Both the position numbers and the translations under genes were made by a program. 64,000 bases of DNA from Diploscapter coronatus (lineage: Eukaryota; Nematoda; Chromadorea; Rhabditida; Rhabditidae), in assembly GCA_964036155.1 (NCBI GenBank), contig OZ038422.1, positions 27,675,201 through 27,739,200 on the forward strand, in the 5' to 3' direction. Below are positions 47,101 to 58,552 of the stretch, one piece after another; the stretch's first letter is position 1, and every line of letters begins with the position of its first letter. The notes beneath the pieces were generated by a model. The model saw only the letters and a list, made by a program, of their open reading frames with translations. It searched no databases and was not told where the DNA came from.

Positions 47101-50100
47101 ATTATTATTCAAATATTGAAAGAAATGATAATTTTGTGTACGAACTTAAACAACGAGACTAGAGTGCAGAGAAATTAAATGTCTAAATGGGTTAAATATT
47201 CAGAAAACATCTTTCTATACGTCATTCATTTTGAGATTAGGGATCTTATAAGTTGTATTTCTCCATTATGCTGCTATGTGAAATTCAGCTTATCAAAAAT
47301 TGAATCTTGCTACATTAAAAAAATCCGAAATCACCAAACAGATTACTTTATACGCAAATACAGCATCTATAGAATGCAGTGACAAAGTTGACTCAATTTT
47401 AAAGAACATTTTCGAATTATCGATATTGAACCTACAATGTTTTCTTTTTTCTAAATCAAAATTATGTAGTTTAGATGCCTGTTCTAATTGTCCTCTGCCA
47501 CCGCCGAAAATTCTACAGCCAGAGGTACGAATTAAGATTTTACAGAAATATTTTCTATTAATTTTTCTGCTGTATTTATTTGTTCTTTTGAAGGTACTGC
47601 TTTAGGATCCAGAAAATATGAAACTATGTATAAATGCAACAATTGGGCCAAGTTCTTTCAAAAAAGATATAGTTAATCAAACGATGTGCAGGTAATATCA
47701 CTAAATTATGTGAACATTGCTAAATTTCGCATCCATACAGCTATCCACATCCGTAGCTATATCTGTCTTAATATTATTTTAAACTGATAACATTTAAAAT
47801 AGAAATGAATGTCTTTATGTTTGCATATCTTTTTCAAGAAGCCATCTGGTTCATCGTCAGTTATCCTATAAATTATCAGACATGATGAAGATTTTTTATT
47901 TGTTAGAATAAATTACAAAAATTTTAAGATTTATAGTGGAGTGTGACGATTATCAATCGATTGTAGCACATACTACAGGTCAAGATAGTACTTGCATAAG
48001 AGACTTTAAACGGATGTATATCTCCTGCATAAATCAGAGTATTTGGTTTGTAAATATTCGTGGTGTCCCGTACGCGCCTATCGATCAAATCTATTGCTAT
48101 GAGAGCCAAGAAAGTAAAGAAATATTAGAAAAGTTTTTTTTTCTAAAATATAAATATGATACAGATAGATCACAATTACTAAAATCATAAATTGAGTATT
48201 CTCCCATTTCTTAAATTGCTTGAGAAATTCACATAAAGAAAAATGGGACACTTCCGATTCATAACTCGATCAGAAAGGCTTAGATAGAGTGAAATAAAAA
48301 TTTCCCGATCCAGAACTCGGTCCAAATATCATTTTAGGGTGAAAATATGAAGCGCACCTATTAAGAACTCAGGAAGGAATTTTAGAAATGTTCGCCTCCT
48401 ATTTGGCTTATTTCTTCACTATAGGGGTATTTCAGTGCGTAGATGATGGATCTGAAAAGAGAAAGTTCCGACCTGTTACTCGAATTTCTAGTTCATTTTT
48501 GGCTAAGGCCTAAATCGGGTGCGTGTATCACAATTATAAAATCAAAAATGGTAATGGAATGTTAATTAAGGAGATAATTAGGCATAATTTGCTTTTCATC
48601 TGTAAAAGGTCGACTTTTACATACAAAGGCTTGAGATCAGTAAAATGGCGCACAATGGAAAATAAGTGACAATGATGAGAAATGATATCTGGAGCGAAGA
48701 GACGAAAGGAAAGAATAGGAAGAGAAATAAGAAGCATTGCAGAAAACGAAAGGTTTCGCCTAATTACGTTCTATTGCCCTTTCTGGTTTCATAATCGTTA
48801 TTTACGCACTCGAATTGTGTGCTGGGCAAAAATGAGTCAGAACTTCGAGTAACAGATCGGAACATTCTCTTTTCAGATCCGTCATCTACGCGCTGAAATA
48901 TTCCTATAGAGAAAAAATAAGCCAAATAGGAGACGAACACTTCTAAAATTCCTTTCTGAGTTCTGGAATAGTAGAATACAATATCATCATATCTGACGGA
49001 GTCCTGAATTGGGCAGCTCTGGATCGGGGGCGTCTCATATCAAATAGTAGACACACTCGTTCATCGAATTGATGAAATGTCGTAGTGTGCTGCAAACTAG
49101 GTGCTAATTACCGCACGTCAAAATTGCATTTCATTTATTTCGTCTCAAGTAATTGATCATTAACAATATTAGGTACATCAATATCAACCGTAACTACTGA
49201 GCCAACCAATAATGGCATTAGTACTAAACGACTAATTAGTAAGAATATTTTTCGATCAATTTAATTAAATAATTTGAAAATTTAGTATACATAACTGTTC
49301 CCATATCAATTGTGATTCTATTACTCATGTTCATCATTACTTACGTTTATATTACCTATAAGCGGAAAAGACGCGTACTGTCATTCTTCAGATCAAGAGC
49401 GTAAAATTCAACTTTAAAATTGGTATTTTAATAATTAACGATTGCATACTTTAGGCTCAAAAGCAGCCAGCGTCCAGACAATGAAATTATCGAAGGGTAA
49501 GATATTTCATAAAATAAGCAGCGATATAAAGATATTGTAAAAAAATAATCACATAGTCAGCGAAAAATTAGTCGCCTTTGACAAGATAGCACTGATAAGA
49601 GAATCTCTTCCATACAATATCTTGCTCAAAATGGATATTTCCTAAGTGGCTACTTAGCTACTTTTGGAAATTTCTACGATAGATTAAATCCTTCCTTCAA
49701 TATAAATTTGAATGAATGGAATTTAGAGATCCATGGGTAATAAGTTTTAATCGATTGAAGATCAACTTGGACTCGCGCATCGGAAGTGGCACGTTCTCTG
49801 AAGTTTACATGGCAATTCTACATGGTATGAAATATTCATTCTTTCACACTTCTTTGCACAATTTTATTGCTAAAATATCAATTTTAGGCGATATACCGCT
49901 ATTCAACATTAGCAATAAGTTGAATTTGAAGTTATACGCCAGAAAGAAGGTCAAAAAGACGGATATAACTTATGTAGGTTAAACAGTCATGTTTTTAAAT
50001 ATACTAATAGAATTTCATTATAGGTAGCCATCAAGCGTCTCCTGCCACATGCAGCTGAAAGGGATATGAACGATTTCCAGAAAGAAATCGACATTTTGAA

Positions 50101-51761
50101 AGTCATCGAATATCATCCGAACGTTGTTTGGTATGTAATAAGAAAACTTGGAATTTACCATTATCATTAGATAAAGCTGCAACAATGTGGAGTCTATAAA
50201 TATATTATTGAAAATCAAACTTTTTACGTTATTGACTCGATCATAACATCCAAAATATTTCATTATTTTAAAACCTAAAAATGAGGAAAGATGATTCAGC
50301 ATGTATGGATACACGGTAAATAAATTTTCGCCACAAATAATTCTGGAATACTGCGAAAATGGAGATTTACGAAACTACATCTCGAACCTCAATTCAAACG
50401 ATGTGGAGGTGCCCATATTTATATTTTCAATTCATAAATTACTCCCGCTTTCCCACAAATTTCAACTTTTTTTCGAGCTTTCCAGAATTTCTCCGATATC
50501 AATTCTCTTTAGCCTACGCTGCACAAGTGTATAATATTGGGATCAGGGTTGCGTGAAACTTCGACTTCGAATTTTTTAAATGTTTGAATTCGCGCAGCCC
50601 TAGCTGAGATGTGCATTTTCTCCCATGGCAGCGTGATATAGTGGATAGCGAGTTGGGTTTCTTCCATTTCTTGGGCGATTGGAAAGAGGTTTCAGGGCAA
50701 GAGAACGCAGAGAAACTCGAAAAAGTTGCAATTTCTAGGAAAACGGGGTCCTAAAATACAGTGCGGTGTAAAAGTTTTCGAAGACTTGTACCGCACTGTA
50801 AATATTCTTTTTCAGAACGTCCCGACAATCATTAAAGAATTCATTCTATTCTCTTGGCAAATTAGCAGCGGAATGGTGAGAAATCGCGAATTTATTACTC
50901 TCCTTCCAAATTGACGAAATCTTTGTCTGCGCGATTCGCACCATTCGGATTTTATTTTCACTTCCTTCCAATTTGCTCTTACATCAGATGGAGCAATCTG
51001 GCGCAATTAGGAGATAGTGTATATTCGCGAGAGAGCAGAGATAAACGCCACGCAGCCGCTTGCAAAAGACGATATAATCCGAGTGGCGCGAATCGCACAG
51101 GCAAAGGTCTCGTCAACCTGGGAAGAGAGTATGAAAATGTCAAAATTGCAGTGCTACTTAGCATCTAAGGACATAATTCATCGTGATCTAGCCGCGAGAA
51201 ATGTCCTCCTAACGAAGGATAAAATCGCCAAGGTTGATCATTCGAATTTATTTTTAAAAATGCAAAATAGATTTTTAGATTTCTGATTTCGGAATGTCAA
51301 TCCGAGCTAAGAGTGAAGAAAGTGAAAACGAATGCAGCCATAAATTACTTCCAATTAGGTGGTCGGCTCCGGAGACATTTAGCCTAAAATCATTCAGTGA
51401 AAAGAGCGATGTGTAAGGAAACTATTGTACTCCTTATAATTTTTTACCTAAATTGAATTAGCTGGTCTTTTGGAGTGACAATCTGGGAAATCTTTTCATT
51501 CGGCGAAATGCCCTACAGGGGAATTGCTTCTGCCGAATTGCAGAAATTTGTGATCGATGGAAATCGACTCGAAAAACCACAGCTTTGCGAGGAAAACCTG
51601 TTAGAAGCACTTTTTCATTTGATTGCAATTGTAATTGATTTATTTTAAGATATTCATTACTTCTAGAATGTTGGAACATCGAGCCCAAACAACGTCCATC
51701 TTTCGAATTCGTAGGCTCAATCTCGAATGATTTAAATTTCGAAAAAGTTATATTTAGTTGA
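44134..51761 (+). CDS. Receptor tyrosine kinase, nematode KIN-16-like family, copy 1
   Basis: Twenty-four exons keep frame throughout, giving about 737 residues: 44134-44215, 44529-44570, 44634-44668, 44760-44839, 45087-45265, 45468-45511, 45556-45638, 45950-46002, 46654-46800, 47475-47524, 47606-47691, 47929-48113, 49173-49238, 49286-49400, 49455-49496, 49727-49824, 49888-49973, 50024-50130, 50300-50408, 50816-50875, 51152-51232, 51279-51412, 51462-51599, 51650-51761. Signal peptide (CPLIFGIIFSILTMCAI); three Cys-rich cassettes, each opening with C-x2-C (CSACSQPPPQ, CSACPPLVPL, CSNCPLPPPK) and ending in an about 60-residue block such as ECDDYQSIVAHTTGQDSTCI; a Thr-rich stalk; TM VPISIVILLLMFIITYVYI; then the kinase: GSGTFSEVY, a 29-residue insert, VAIKRL, HRDLAARN, SDFGMS, WSAPE, WSFGVTIWEIFSFG. 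The activation loop has no Tyr. KIN-16-like placement rests on the N-lobe insert and general pattern only. Confidence 0.85.
45695..45863. repeat. MITE in RTK copy 1 intron
   Basis: Terminal repeats GTAAAATTTAGGCCTC and inverted GTAAATTTTAGGCCTTC, then ACTCCTACCCTTTTATAAAAG pairing with CTTCTATAAAAGAGTAAGAC. It has no counterpart in the right arm. Confidence 0.65.
46240..46420. repeat. Dispersed repeat (copies here, at 51960-52130 and near 54915-55030)
   Basis: The segment from TAGTCACGTAAAAGAAGGTC through ATCGGGAGCT, TGACTGTCTCTAG and ATGATCGAATAATCTCTTTT recurs inverted in the palindrome centre (52110 back to 51960: TAGCACGTAAAAAAGAGATC, CATTATGATCGAATAATCTC). A more diverged relative lies at 54915-55030 (CTATGCTCGAATAACCAC). 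Non-coding. Confidence 0.6.
46428..46573. repeat. Small foldback element in RTK copy 1 intron
   Basis: GGGCCCATTCAGACTTAGTT at the left pairs with the inverted right end GAGCTCATTCAGATAGTTAC; TGCGATTTGCAAC pairs with the inverse of TTGCAAGTTG. About 145 bp, absent from the right arm. Confidence 0.55.
48302..49030. repeat. 730-bp MITE in RTK copy 1 intron
   Basis: Left arm TTCCCGATCCAGAACTCGG, AAGAACTCAGGAAGGAATTT, GTTCGCCTCCTATTTGGCTT, TCAGTGCGTAGATGATGGAT pairs with the inverted right arm (CCCCGATCCAGAGCTG, CCAGAACTCAGAAAGGAATT, GTTCGTCTCCTATTTGGCTT, TCAGCGCGTAGATGACGGAT). It separates the last ectodomain exon from the stalk exon and is missing in copy 2. Confidence 0.75.
50759..50803. repeat. 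Short perfect-ended hairpin
   Basis: ACAGTGCGGTGTAAAAGT is followed after a few bases by the inverse ACTTGTACCGCACTGT. The 45-bp hairpin sits 12 bp before the acceptor of a kinase exon (50816), so it could affect splicing; that is inference. Confidence 0.6.
50896..51137. repeat. MITE between kinase exons of copy 1
   Basis: TTACTCTCCTTCCAAATTGACGA... and CGCGATTCGCACCATTCGGAT on the left pair with the inverted right side (TACTCTCTTCCCAGGTTGACGA and TGCGATTCGCGCCACTCGGAT). The corresponding intron of copy 2 (about 53672-53727) is short and lacks it, so the insertion postdates the split of the copies. Confidence 0.75.
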
Positions 51762-51927
51762 AAGCCGAAATTTCGCGACAAATCCTGCAGAAATCAGAAT
51801 ACTATGGCTATATCGATCCGGCTTCTATTGAATGCAAAACTTTAGTAAAATAAAATATAGAATCTTATTTTTATTCAAATATATTTATGCATTTCATTGG
51901 ACATGCTTATAGATACTTTTTATTGTC

Positions 51928-52903
51928 CTTATATATTTAATTTTGTTATAATATTATTGTCATTGTCATTGCACAAAGAGATTATTCGATCATAATGGGG
52001 ACAAGAAAATTTTGGCAACTCAACAACGAAATAGTATGTTAAATGAAGAGAGCTAGAGACAGAGTTATAGTGTTCCCTCTGCATGCACCAGCTCCCGATG
52101 ATCTCTTTTTTACGTGCTACTAATAATAAATTTATTCATAACAAATTAATTTCATTAAATAAAAACGACTCCATTAAAACGTCGATACTGCGTTTAACAT
52201 TTAACCATTGAGGAAGTATGTAGATCAATTATTGTCGGATTAAGTCACTAATGCCCAATTTTTCAAACCTTGACAATTTCTCGTAGCTTTTGCTTATAAT
52301 CCTGTTTTAATACCTAATAGTCCTAAAAGAAAAGTAATTGTTAAATGCCAATACTTTTGAACCGTTTTCCTGTATGTATGGCATTAACTAATGACGGGTT
52401 TAACTAAAGACGCGAGTTAAAATTTCGAATGCTTGTTCTAACAAAATTACATTTTCTTTTCGATTAGAATATTGCATTAATAAATTATCTCTACTATATA
52501 ATTCTGCAGTCACCCTTTTTTAATTTCAATTTTCATGCCAATTATACAAATCGAGTATGGAGGTTCCAAAAATTCCCTTGTTATTTTTACTTTATTCTCC
52601 TACTCAAGATCTACTAAATAAAAAAGTAATCATTCAATTTGGTTCAGAAATAAGAAAGCTACGAATTTTTCCCGAGGTCGGATCTGTCAAAACTTGAAGC
52701 TACCGTAAACCTGGATACAATAATTTTTATGAAAAACATAGCACCACGAGAATCAATATGAAAACTGAACAAAATATGTGAAAATCAACCAAATCGACGG
52801 ACCCTGGTCCAACCAACTTTGATCCTTACTGATATTCACTCTTAAATAAAGATATGAATAAATAAAAATTTATTATTTTTGGTGCAAGGCTTTCTTGGCA
52901 GCT
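51928..52903. other. Palindrome centre (spacer between convergent RTK genes)
   Basis: About 1 kb of unpaired DNA. It has the dispersed repeat (51960-52130) and a segment near 52280-52330 (GCTTTTGCTTATAATCCTG) resembling the duplicated 5' flank near 43955 and 58135 (TGCTTGCTTATAATCCTGTG), which could be a relic of another copy. No gene is seen. It must contain the 3' ends of both genes. Confidence 0.5.
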
Positions 52904-53069
52904 TAATAAAAAGTTTATCTGTAAATATGTCCAATGAAATGCATAAATATATTTGAATAAAAATAAGATTCTATATTTTATTTTACTAAAGTTTTGCATT
53001 CAATAGAAGCCGGATCGATATAGCCATAGTATTCTGATTTCTGCAGGATTTGTCGCGAAATTTCGGCTT

Positions 53070-56000
53070 TCAACTAAATATAACTTTTTCGAAATTTAAA
53101 TCATTCGAGATTGAGCCTACGAATTCGAAAGATGGACGTTGTTTGGGCTCGATGTTCCAACATTCTAGAAGTAATGAATATCTTAAAATAAATCAATTAC
53201 AATTGCAATCAAATGAAAAAGTGCTTCTAACAGGTTTTCCTCGCAAAGCTGTGGTTTTTCGAGTCGATTTCCATCGATCACAAATTTCTGCAATTCGGCA
53301 GAAGCAATTCCCCTGTAGGGCATTTCGCCGAATGAAAAGATTTCCCAGATTGTCACTCCAAAAGACCAGCTAATTCAATTTAGGTAAAAAATTATAAGGA
53401 GTACAATAGTTTCCTTACACATCGCTCTTTTCACTGAATGATTTTAGGCTAAATGTCTCCGGAGCCGACCACCTAATTGGAAGTAATTTATGGCTGCATT
53501 CGTTTTCACTTTCTTCGTTCTTAGCTCGGGTTGACATTCCAAAATCAGAAATCTGATTTGTTTATAATTTTGATAAGAAAAATGCATTTTTGAAACTAAC
53601 TTTTGCTATTCTATCTTTACTTATCAATACATTTCGAGCCGCTAAATCGCGATGAATTATATTTTTTGATGCTATATGATTCTTAATTAAAAATATAGAC
53701 CATAATTATTATATTTAAAAATTTTACCATTCCATTACAAATTTGCCAGGTAAAAGAAATAAACTCCTTCAGTATTTCTTTTTCATCAGTCTTAAAACAG
53801 CATTTTAAAATATAAACATCCGATTAATGCAAACTTCGATTTTGTCATGCTCAATTTTGCTGACATAATTCTTCAGATCACCCAAGTCACAGAATTCAAG
53901 AACTATTTGCTGCGTAAAATTATCAAACGAATAGCCATACATGCTGAAAAAATTGTTTTAGTACAGCTATTTTAATTGTTAAATTTTAGATAATTACCAT
54001 ATTACGTTTGGATGATATTCCAATATCTTCATAATTTCGATTTCCTTCCGAAAATCATCCAGATCGTTTTCAGTTGCGTAACTCAGTGCCCTTTTGATGG
54101 CTACCTTGAGATTAAATTAACATTTTTTACTCAATGGAATTTAATTTACATCCGTAGACTCATTCGGTTGGTTTGAGTGCAACTTTGAGCTTAAATTTCG
54201 GCTAATTTTGAACGTTGGTATATCGCCTAAAATATTTAGCTGAATTTAATGCATTACCTAAGGATTTTTAACTATTGTAAATGTAAATTTAATTAAACTA
54301 TAAATCATTACCATAAAGAATTCCTTTAAATACCTCCGAGAAAGTTCCATTTCCAATCGGAGATTCCAAATTTATCTCTAATTTATCATCGTCAATGATC
54401 CAAGGATCGCTAAGTGTTAATCTAAACATTATCCCCAAAATGATTACTTACTCCACAACTGTTTGGTTGCGATCTCGCTGGCTAGTGTGCTTTCTGAATT
54501 TTCCGTGTTTCTTATTTCCAATTCGAATACTCAGTCTTACGCATAAATTTGTAAAAGGGCATTTATTGTTTTTCTCCGCTTAGTCAAAATATAAATAATT
54601 ATTCCAGCTGATACGGCAACAATGAGAATAATTGAAACCGCGATTAAAACATATTCTTAAATTGAATTTAGGAATTAAATGGTGGCAATTAATAATTCAT
54701 ACTAATGATTTTGCCCTTATGACTAACTCCTGGCGAGAGTGTAGTTTCGTAGGAAATTGAAGTAACAGTTGCGTGCCCAGCAGTAGTTGGAGTTCTGGTT
54801 GAGAGAGTTGTAGGCTAAAATCGATGATGGAAACTATTTTAAGAAACGTTATTAGTAACAAGAAAAAGGGATTATCAAGTACTGTGTATGCAGAGAAATT
54901 CCTCTAACCCTCTTCATTAGGCACACAATTTCGTCGACAAGATGAAAGAAAATCTAGAGTTTGCCTGCTTCCTCTATGCTCGAATAACCACTTTTTGCTC
55001 GTTGATAATAGTACAGAATTTTGATTACTTTTTAATAAAATACATTTATGAAGGCTTGCTGGATCCTATCTAATCAATTCTAAAGATTAGATCAGATCGA
55101 TCACTAGAAAAATTATCTTTCAATTTTTGCATAAATTTGACAAAATCAATCAAATTCTGTATTAGAAAGACCTGAATAGGGTTTTGGCCTTAGTATCGCT
55201 CAAATTTTATTGGATCAATCGGATCGGATCAGATTGAAGTCTATGAAAAACTAGTCAAATCGAACCAGAAATTGTTCGATTGTCTAACAAGTCTGTATGC
55301 ATGTATGTATGGTTAATATTAGGATAACCGGAGAAACTCACGCCATTTTTGACATAGACATAAATTGCATCGATCGTACGATATGATTCTGTTTGAGTTG
55401 AATCATCAGTGATTGGCACAGACCAATTCCCATTGTTGCAGTTATAATAAAAGGGGACAAATTGTGATGTGGCACAGGTGTTCGAATCAGGAAAATGAGC
55501 ATCTATAAGTGCGTACGGGTCAAAAATCTCTACTTTATACCTGAATTGAAAAAAAAATGAATAGCAAATAGATGGATAAAAATAGTTGTTTCTTACATGC
55601 ATGCGCTGTTATTAAATGTGTAATTAGACATAATGCTTTGGGTATAATAAGTAGGTTGGAAATGCTGACATTTACCATCATATGTACCCTATAAATCGTA
55701 TTTATGGAGTAGGTTTATAAATATACTCATTTATCTCCTACTTGCGATGGCGACTGCAATTCTGACGGACATGCTCCACATGTATCTAAAATATCAGTGG
55801 ATTTTGAAAAGGCATCTTTGATTTAAAAAAGAACTATTAAACTCGCTGCCAAAATTTTCGGAGCACGATTTTTAAAATTATATCTACTCATATTAACGTT
55901 AAGTATTGAAGATTTTTAAATCCAAGCCAAAGACTCTACTTTCTTGGCTCTCATAGCAATAGATTTGATCGATAGGCGCGTACGGGACACCACGAATATT

Positions 56001-57961
56001 TACAAACCAAATACTCTGATTTATGCAGGAGATATACATCCGTTTAAAGTCTCTTATGCAAGTACTATCTTGACCTGTAGTATGTGCTACAATCGATTGA
56101 TAATCGTCACACTCCACTATAAATCTTAAAATTTTTGTAATTTATTCTAACAAATAGAAAATCTTCATCATGTCTGATAATTTATAGGATAACTGACGAT
56201 GAACCACATGGCTTCTTGAAAAAGGTATGCAAACATAAAGACAATATTTGTAATTGTAAAAGATGCACATCTCAAAATAAGGTTATTGGTAGAGGTGATC
56301 ATTTTGATCTAGAAATGCTCTGCTCATGGTGTTCATCATTTTGAGACTGAACATTGCCTACCTTGCCATAACCCAAACTCATACACAATATTATGAGTCT
56401 TTGAGTGTACATGTCTTTTGCAAGAAGCCAATCACATAATAATAGATCATTTTTAAGACGCATTCTTTGAGTAACCAGAACAAAGGCCAGAGAACTGCAA
56501 AAGTGTCTCGAATCCGAACCAAACTTATATGGTGGATACACCCATGGACCCTAATCACAAAAATTAGGTTTTTAGGCCCCGCCCCCAAAAGTGGGCGAGG
56601 CTAGGTTGGGGTCAAAGTTGGGTGTTTTTGCGATTTGGCATCCCTCAGGGGATACAGGGAAAACTTTTTTGCTATGAAAGATTTTCGAAAAATTAAAAAA
56701 GAGGTGAATACAACCATAGAAGGTACTTTCTAAAAATATATTGATTTAGGATGTCAGCCACTTGCTGTATTTGGTAGAAATTGACTCGAATATTACTCTC
56801 CAGTCAATTTCGAGTCGATTGATACCCATTTTGATATAGTACTACTCGGATACCATATGGGTGGTATACCATGAACCCATATGATAACATGATAAAGTGG
56901 TAGCACGGTATTCTATAAAGCAAAAATGAAGTATTTTCCTTAAACTACTATATTCCGAAAAGATTTTTCGAAAATCTTTCATAGCAAAAAAGTTTTATTT
57001 GTACCCCCTGAGGGGTGTAAAATCGTGAAAATGCTCAACTTTGACCCCCACCTAGCCCCACCCACTTTTGGGGGCGAGGTCTGATCTCCCCATTTTTGTG
57101 ATTAGGGCCCATGGGTGTATCTACCATATAAGTTTGGTTCGGATCCGGGACACTTTTGCAGTTGTCCGGACCCCCTTTGATAGTTGTTCCGTTTATTCGT
57201 GGAATGTCTCTTAATATAGGATGACCTTAGTTGTTAGACAAATTTAAAACATACAAGCACATAGTTTCATTGTTTACAACTGTAGTACTCTTGCTTGGAG
57301 CAATGGTCGCATTTGTGCATTTAGCCGTATCATTCTAAAATAATGTGGTATTAAACGATAATTGCGCTTCGATATGATAATCATTTTTTCTATGAAAATT
57401 TTCGTACATACGTTATTTTGAAAAACCTGAGGTGGAGGTTGTGAACATGCGGAGCACGCACCTTGAAACTATATTATTGTCGTGAAAATGAAATATAAAT
57501 TCAACACTGCTAATTTCTACCAACCTTTCGCTGATGTGGTCATTAGAGTTGTTGGTGCCGTTGCTTCTATAATCATTTCAGTGATTAATTTATCTGCATA
57601 TCATGCAGTCTCTGGGAAAATGGAGCATCAATGTTAAGGATTTGGCGTAGGAAAGTTTCTCATCAGGAAAATGATCCGAATAGTGCATTCGGTTACGGAG
57701 AATCCAAATATCGAGGCTCCATGCAATGTTTCTTTCATTCAAATTTTCTGTGCCAGCCCATGCTCCATTTTCTCAAAGAATGCATGATATTTATTTAACA
57801 AAATTTTAAAATGAAATATAGAAATTATCAAATGATTCATAATTACATTTATGTAAAATCTTATATTATAATAGCAAACCTTGAGCGTCACAGATTGCAC
57901 ACATTGTAAGGATTGAAAATATTATGCCGAATATAAGAGGACATAAATTAATGGAATGCAT
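53070..57961 (-). CDS. Receptor tyrosine kinase, nematode KIN-16-like family, copy 2
   Basis: Minus-strand paralog of the gene at 44134. Signal peptide and first four exons are near-identical to copy 1. The ectodomain has two cassettes: the first ends in the same exon as copy 1's third (VECDDYQSIVAHT), the second has CGACPSELQSPSQ, GTYDGKCQHFQP and EIFDPYALIDAHFPDSNTCA. A longer Thr/Ser stalk (PTTLSTRTPTTAGHATVTS) leads to a different TM (YVLIAVSIILIVAVSAGIII). Kinase: DPWIIDDDKLEINLESPIGN, GTFSEVFKGILYG, insert, VAIKRALSYATEN, HIASKNIIHRDLAARNVLI, then from the SDFGMS exon to the stop almost identical to copy 1. All jo ins I checked keep phase and match the intron phases of copy 1, so it appears intact. 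The activation loop again lacks Tyr. The last exon is 53181-53070; the start ATG is at 57961. Confidence 0.8.
56453..57214. mobile_element. MITE family X, copy 1 (inside RTK copy 2 intron)
   Basis: About 760 bp with long inverted arms. Left arm: AAGACGCATTCTTTGAGTAA, AACTGCAAAAGTGTCTCGAA, CCGAACCAAACTTATATGGT, TACACCCATGG, CCCTAATCACAAAAAT, CCCCAAAAGTGGGCGAGGC, CTTTTTTGCTATGAAAGATT. The right arm is the inverse. A second, diverged copy lies at 58962-59906. There is no counterpart in the left palindrome arm, where a whole ectodomain cassette is found at this place. Confidence 0.85.
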
Positions 57962-58493
57962 TGCAGCTAGTTAGGAATCAATAATTCCAACTAGCAAATT
58001 TATCACTATTGTAGTTTAACACAGATTTTTGGCTTAAATAGTCCTATGAAAAATGCTATTATAGCAACACTGTCAATATGTCGACACAAGTTCTTGACAA
58101 TATTATCTCTAATTTTCGAGCATTAACACAGGATTATAAGCAAGCACTGACAGAAATTTGAAAGGCATCAAAGATTGGACGCTATCGTTTTAAACGGATG
58201 CAAATTAGGCTGTATGTTCAGGTTGATATAAACTTAAATTATGAAATAGGTAAATTCATCTAGGAATTTCTACGTATATTTTTTTTTACAACTTCAAGCA
58301 AAATCTAAATCAATAAATAAAACACATTTATTATTTATATTACGATTAAAAACATTTAAAATATATTATTTTTCAGAAAACCATAAAAGATATTAGAACG
58401 CTTTATTATCATAGATTAATTCTTCTTATTCAAAATTTTATGTTATGGTTGAAACAATGAAAGTATCAAACTATCAGTTTCCGCATTAGCAGA

Positions 58494-58552
58494 GATGTAC
58501 GCGGTCCGGGTCCGGGTCTGGGTCTGGGTCTGGGTCCGTACATCTCTGCGCA
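58494..58552. mobile_element. 60-bp hAT-like mini-element, right copy
   Basis: Inverse of the element at 43541-43615, with one hexamer of the internal array changed (ACCCAG for ACCCGG). Located at the same relative position in the duplicated 5' flank. Confidence 0.7.

Larger units (their letters stand above)
43250..51927 (+). repeat. Left arm of large imperfect palindrome (RTK copy 1)
   Basis: This arm is the inverse of 52904-58850. Identity is patchy. Near-identical blocks are 43250-44880 (5' flank and exons 1-4) with 57230-58850; about 47830-48113 with 55935-56220; and 51279-51927 with 52904-53552. Between the blocks exon order is kept but sequence differs. The left arm is about 2.7 kb longer because it has one more ectodomain cassette and several MITEs. 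Confidence 0.85.

Noticed and set aside
50610..50720. tRNA-like box A sequence (possible SINE) in an RTK intron
   Set aside because: GTGATATAGTGGATAGCG looks like a polymerase III A box, but no good B box or poly-A tail follows.
51458..51781. Identical 107-codon frames at 51458-51781 (minus) and 53050-53373 (plus)
   Set aside because: They are antisense to the conserved last RTK exons and are identical only because the palindrome is.
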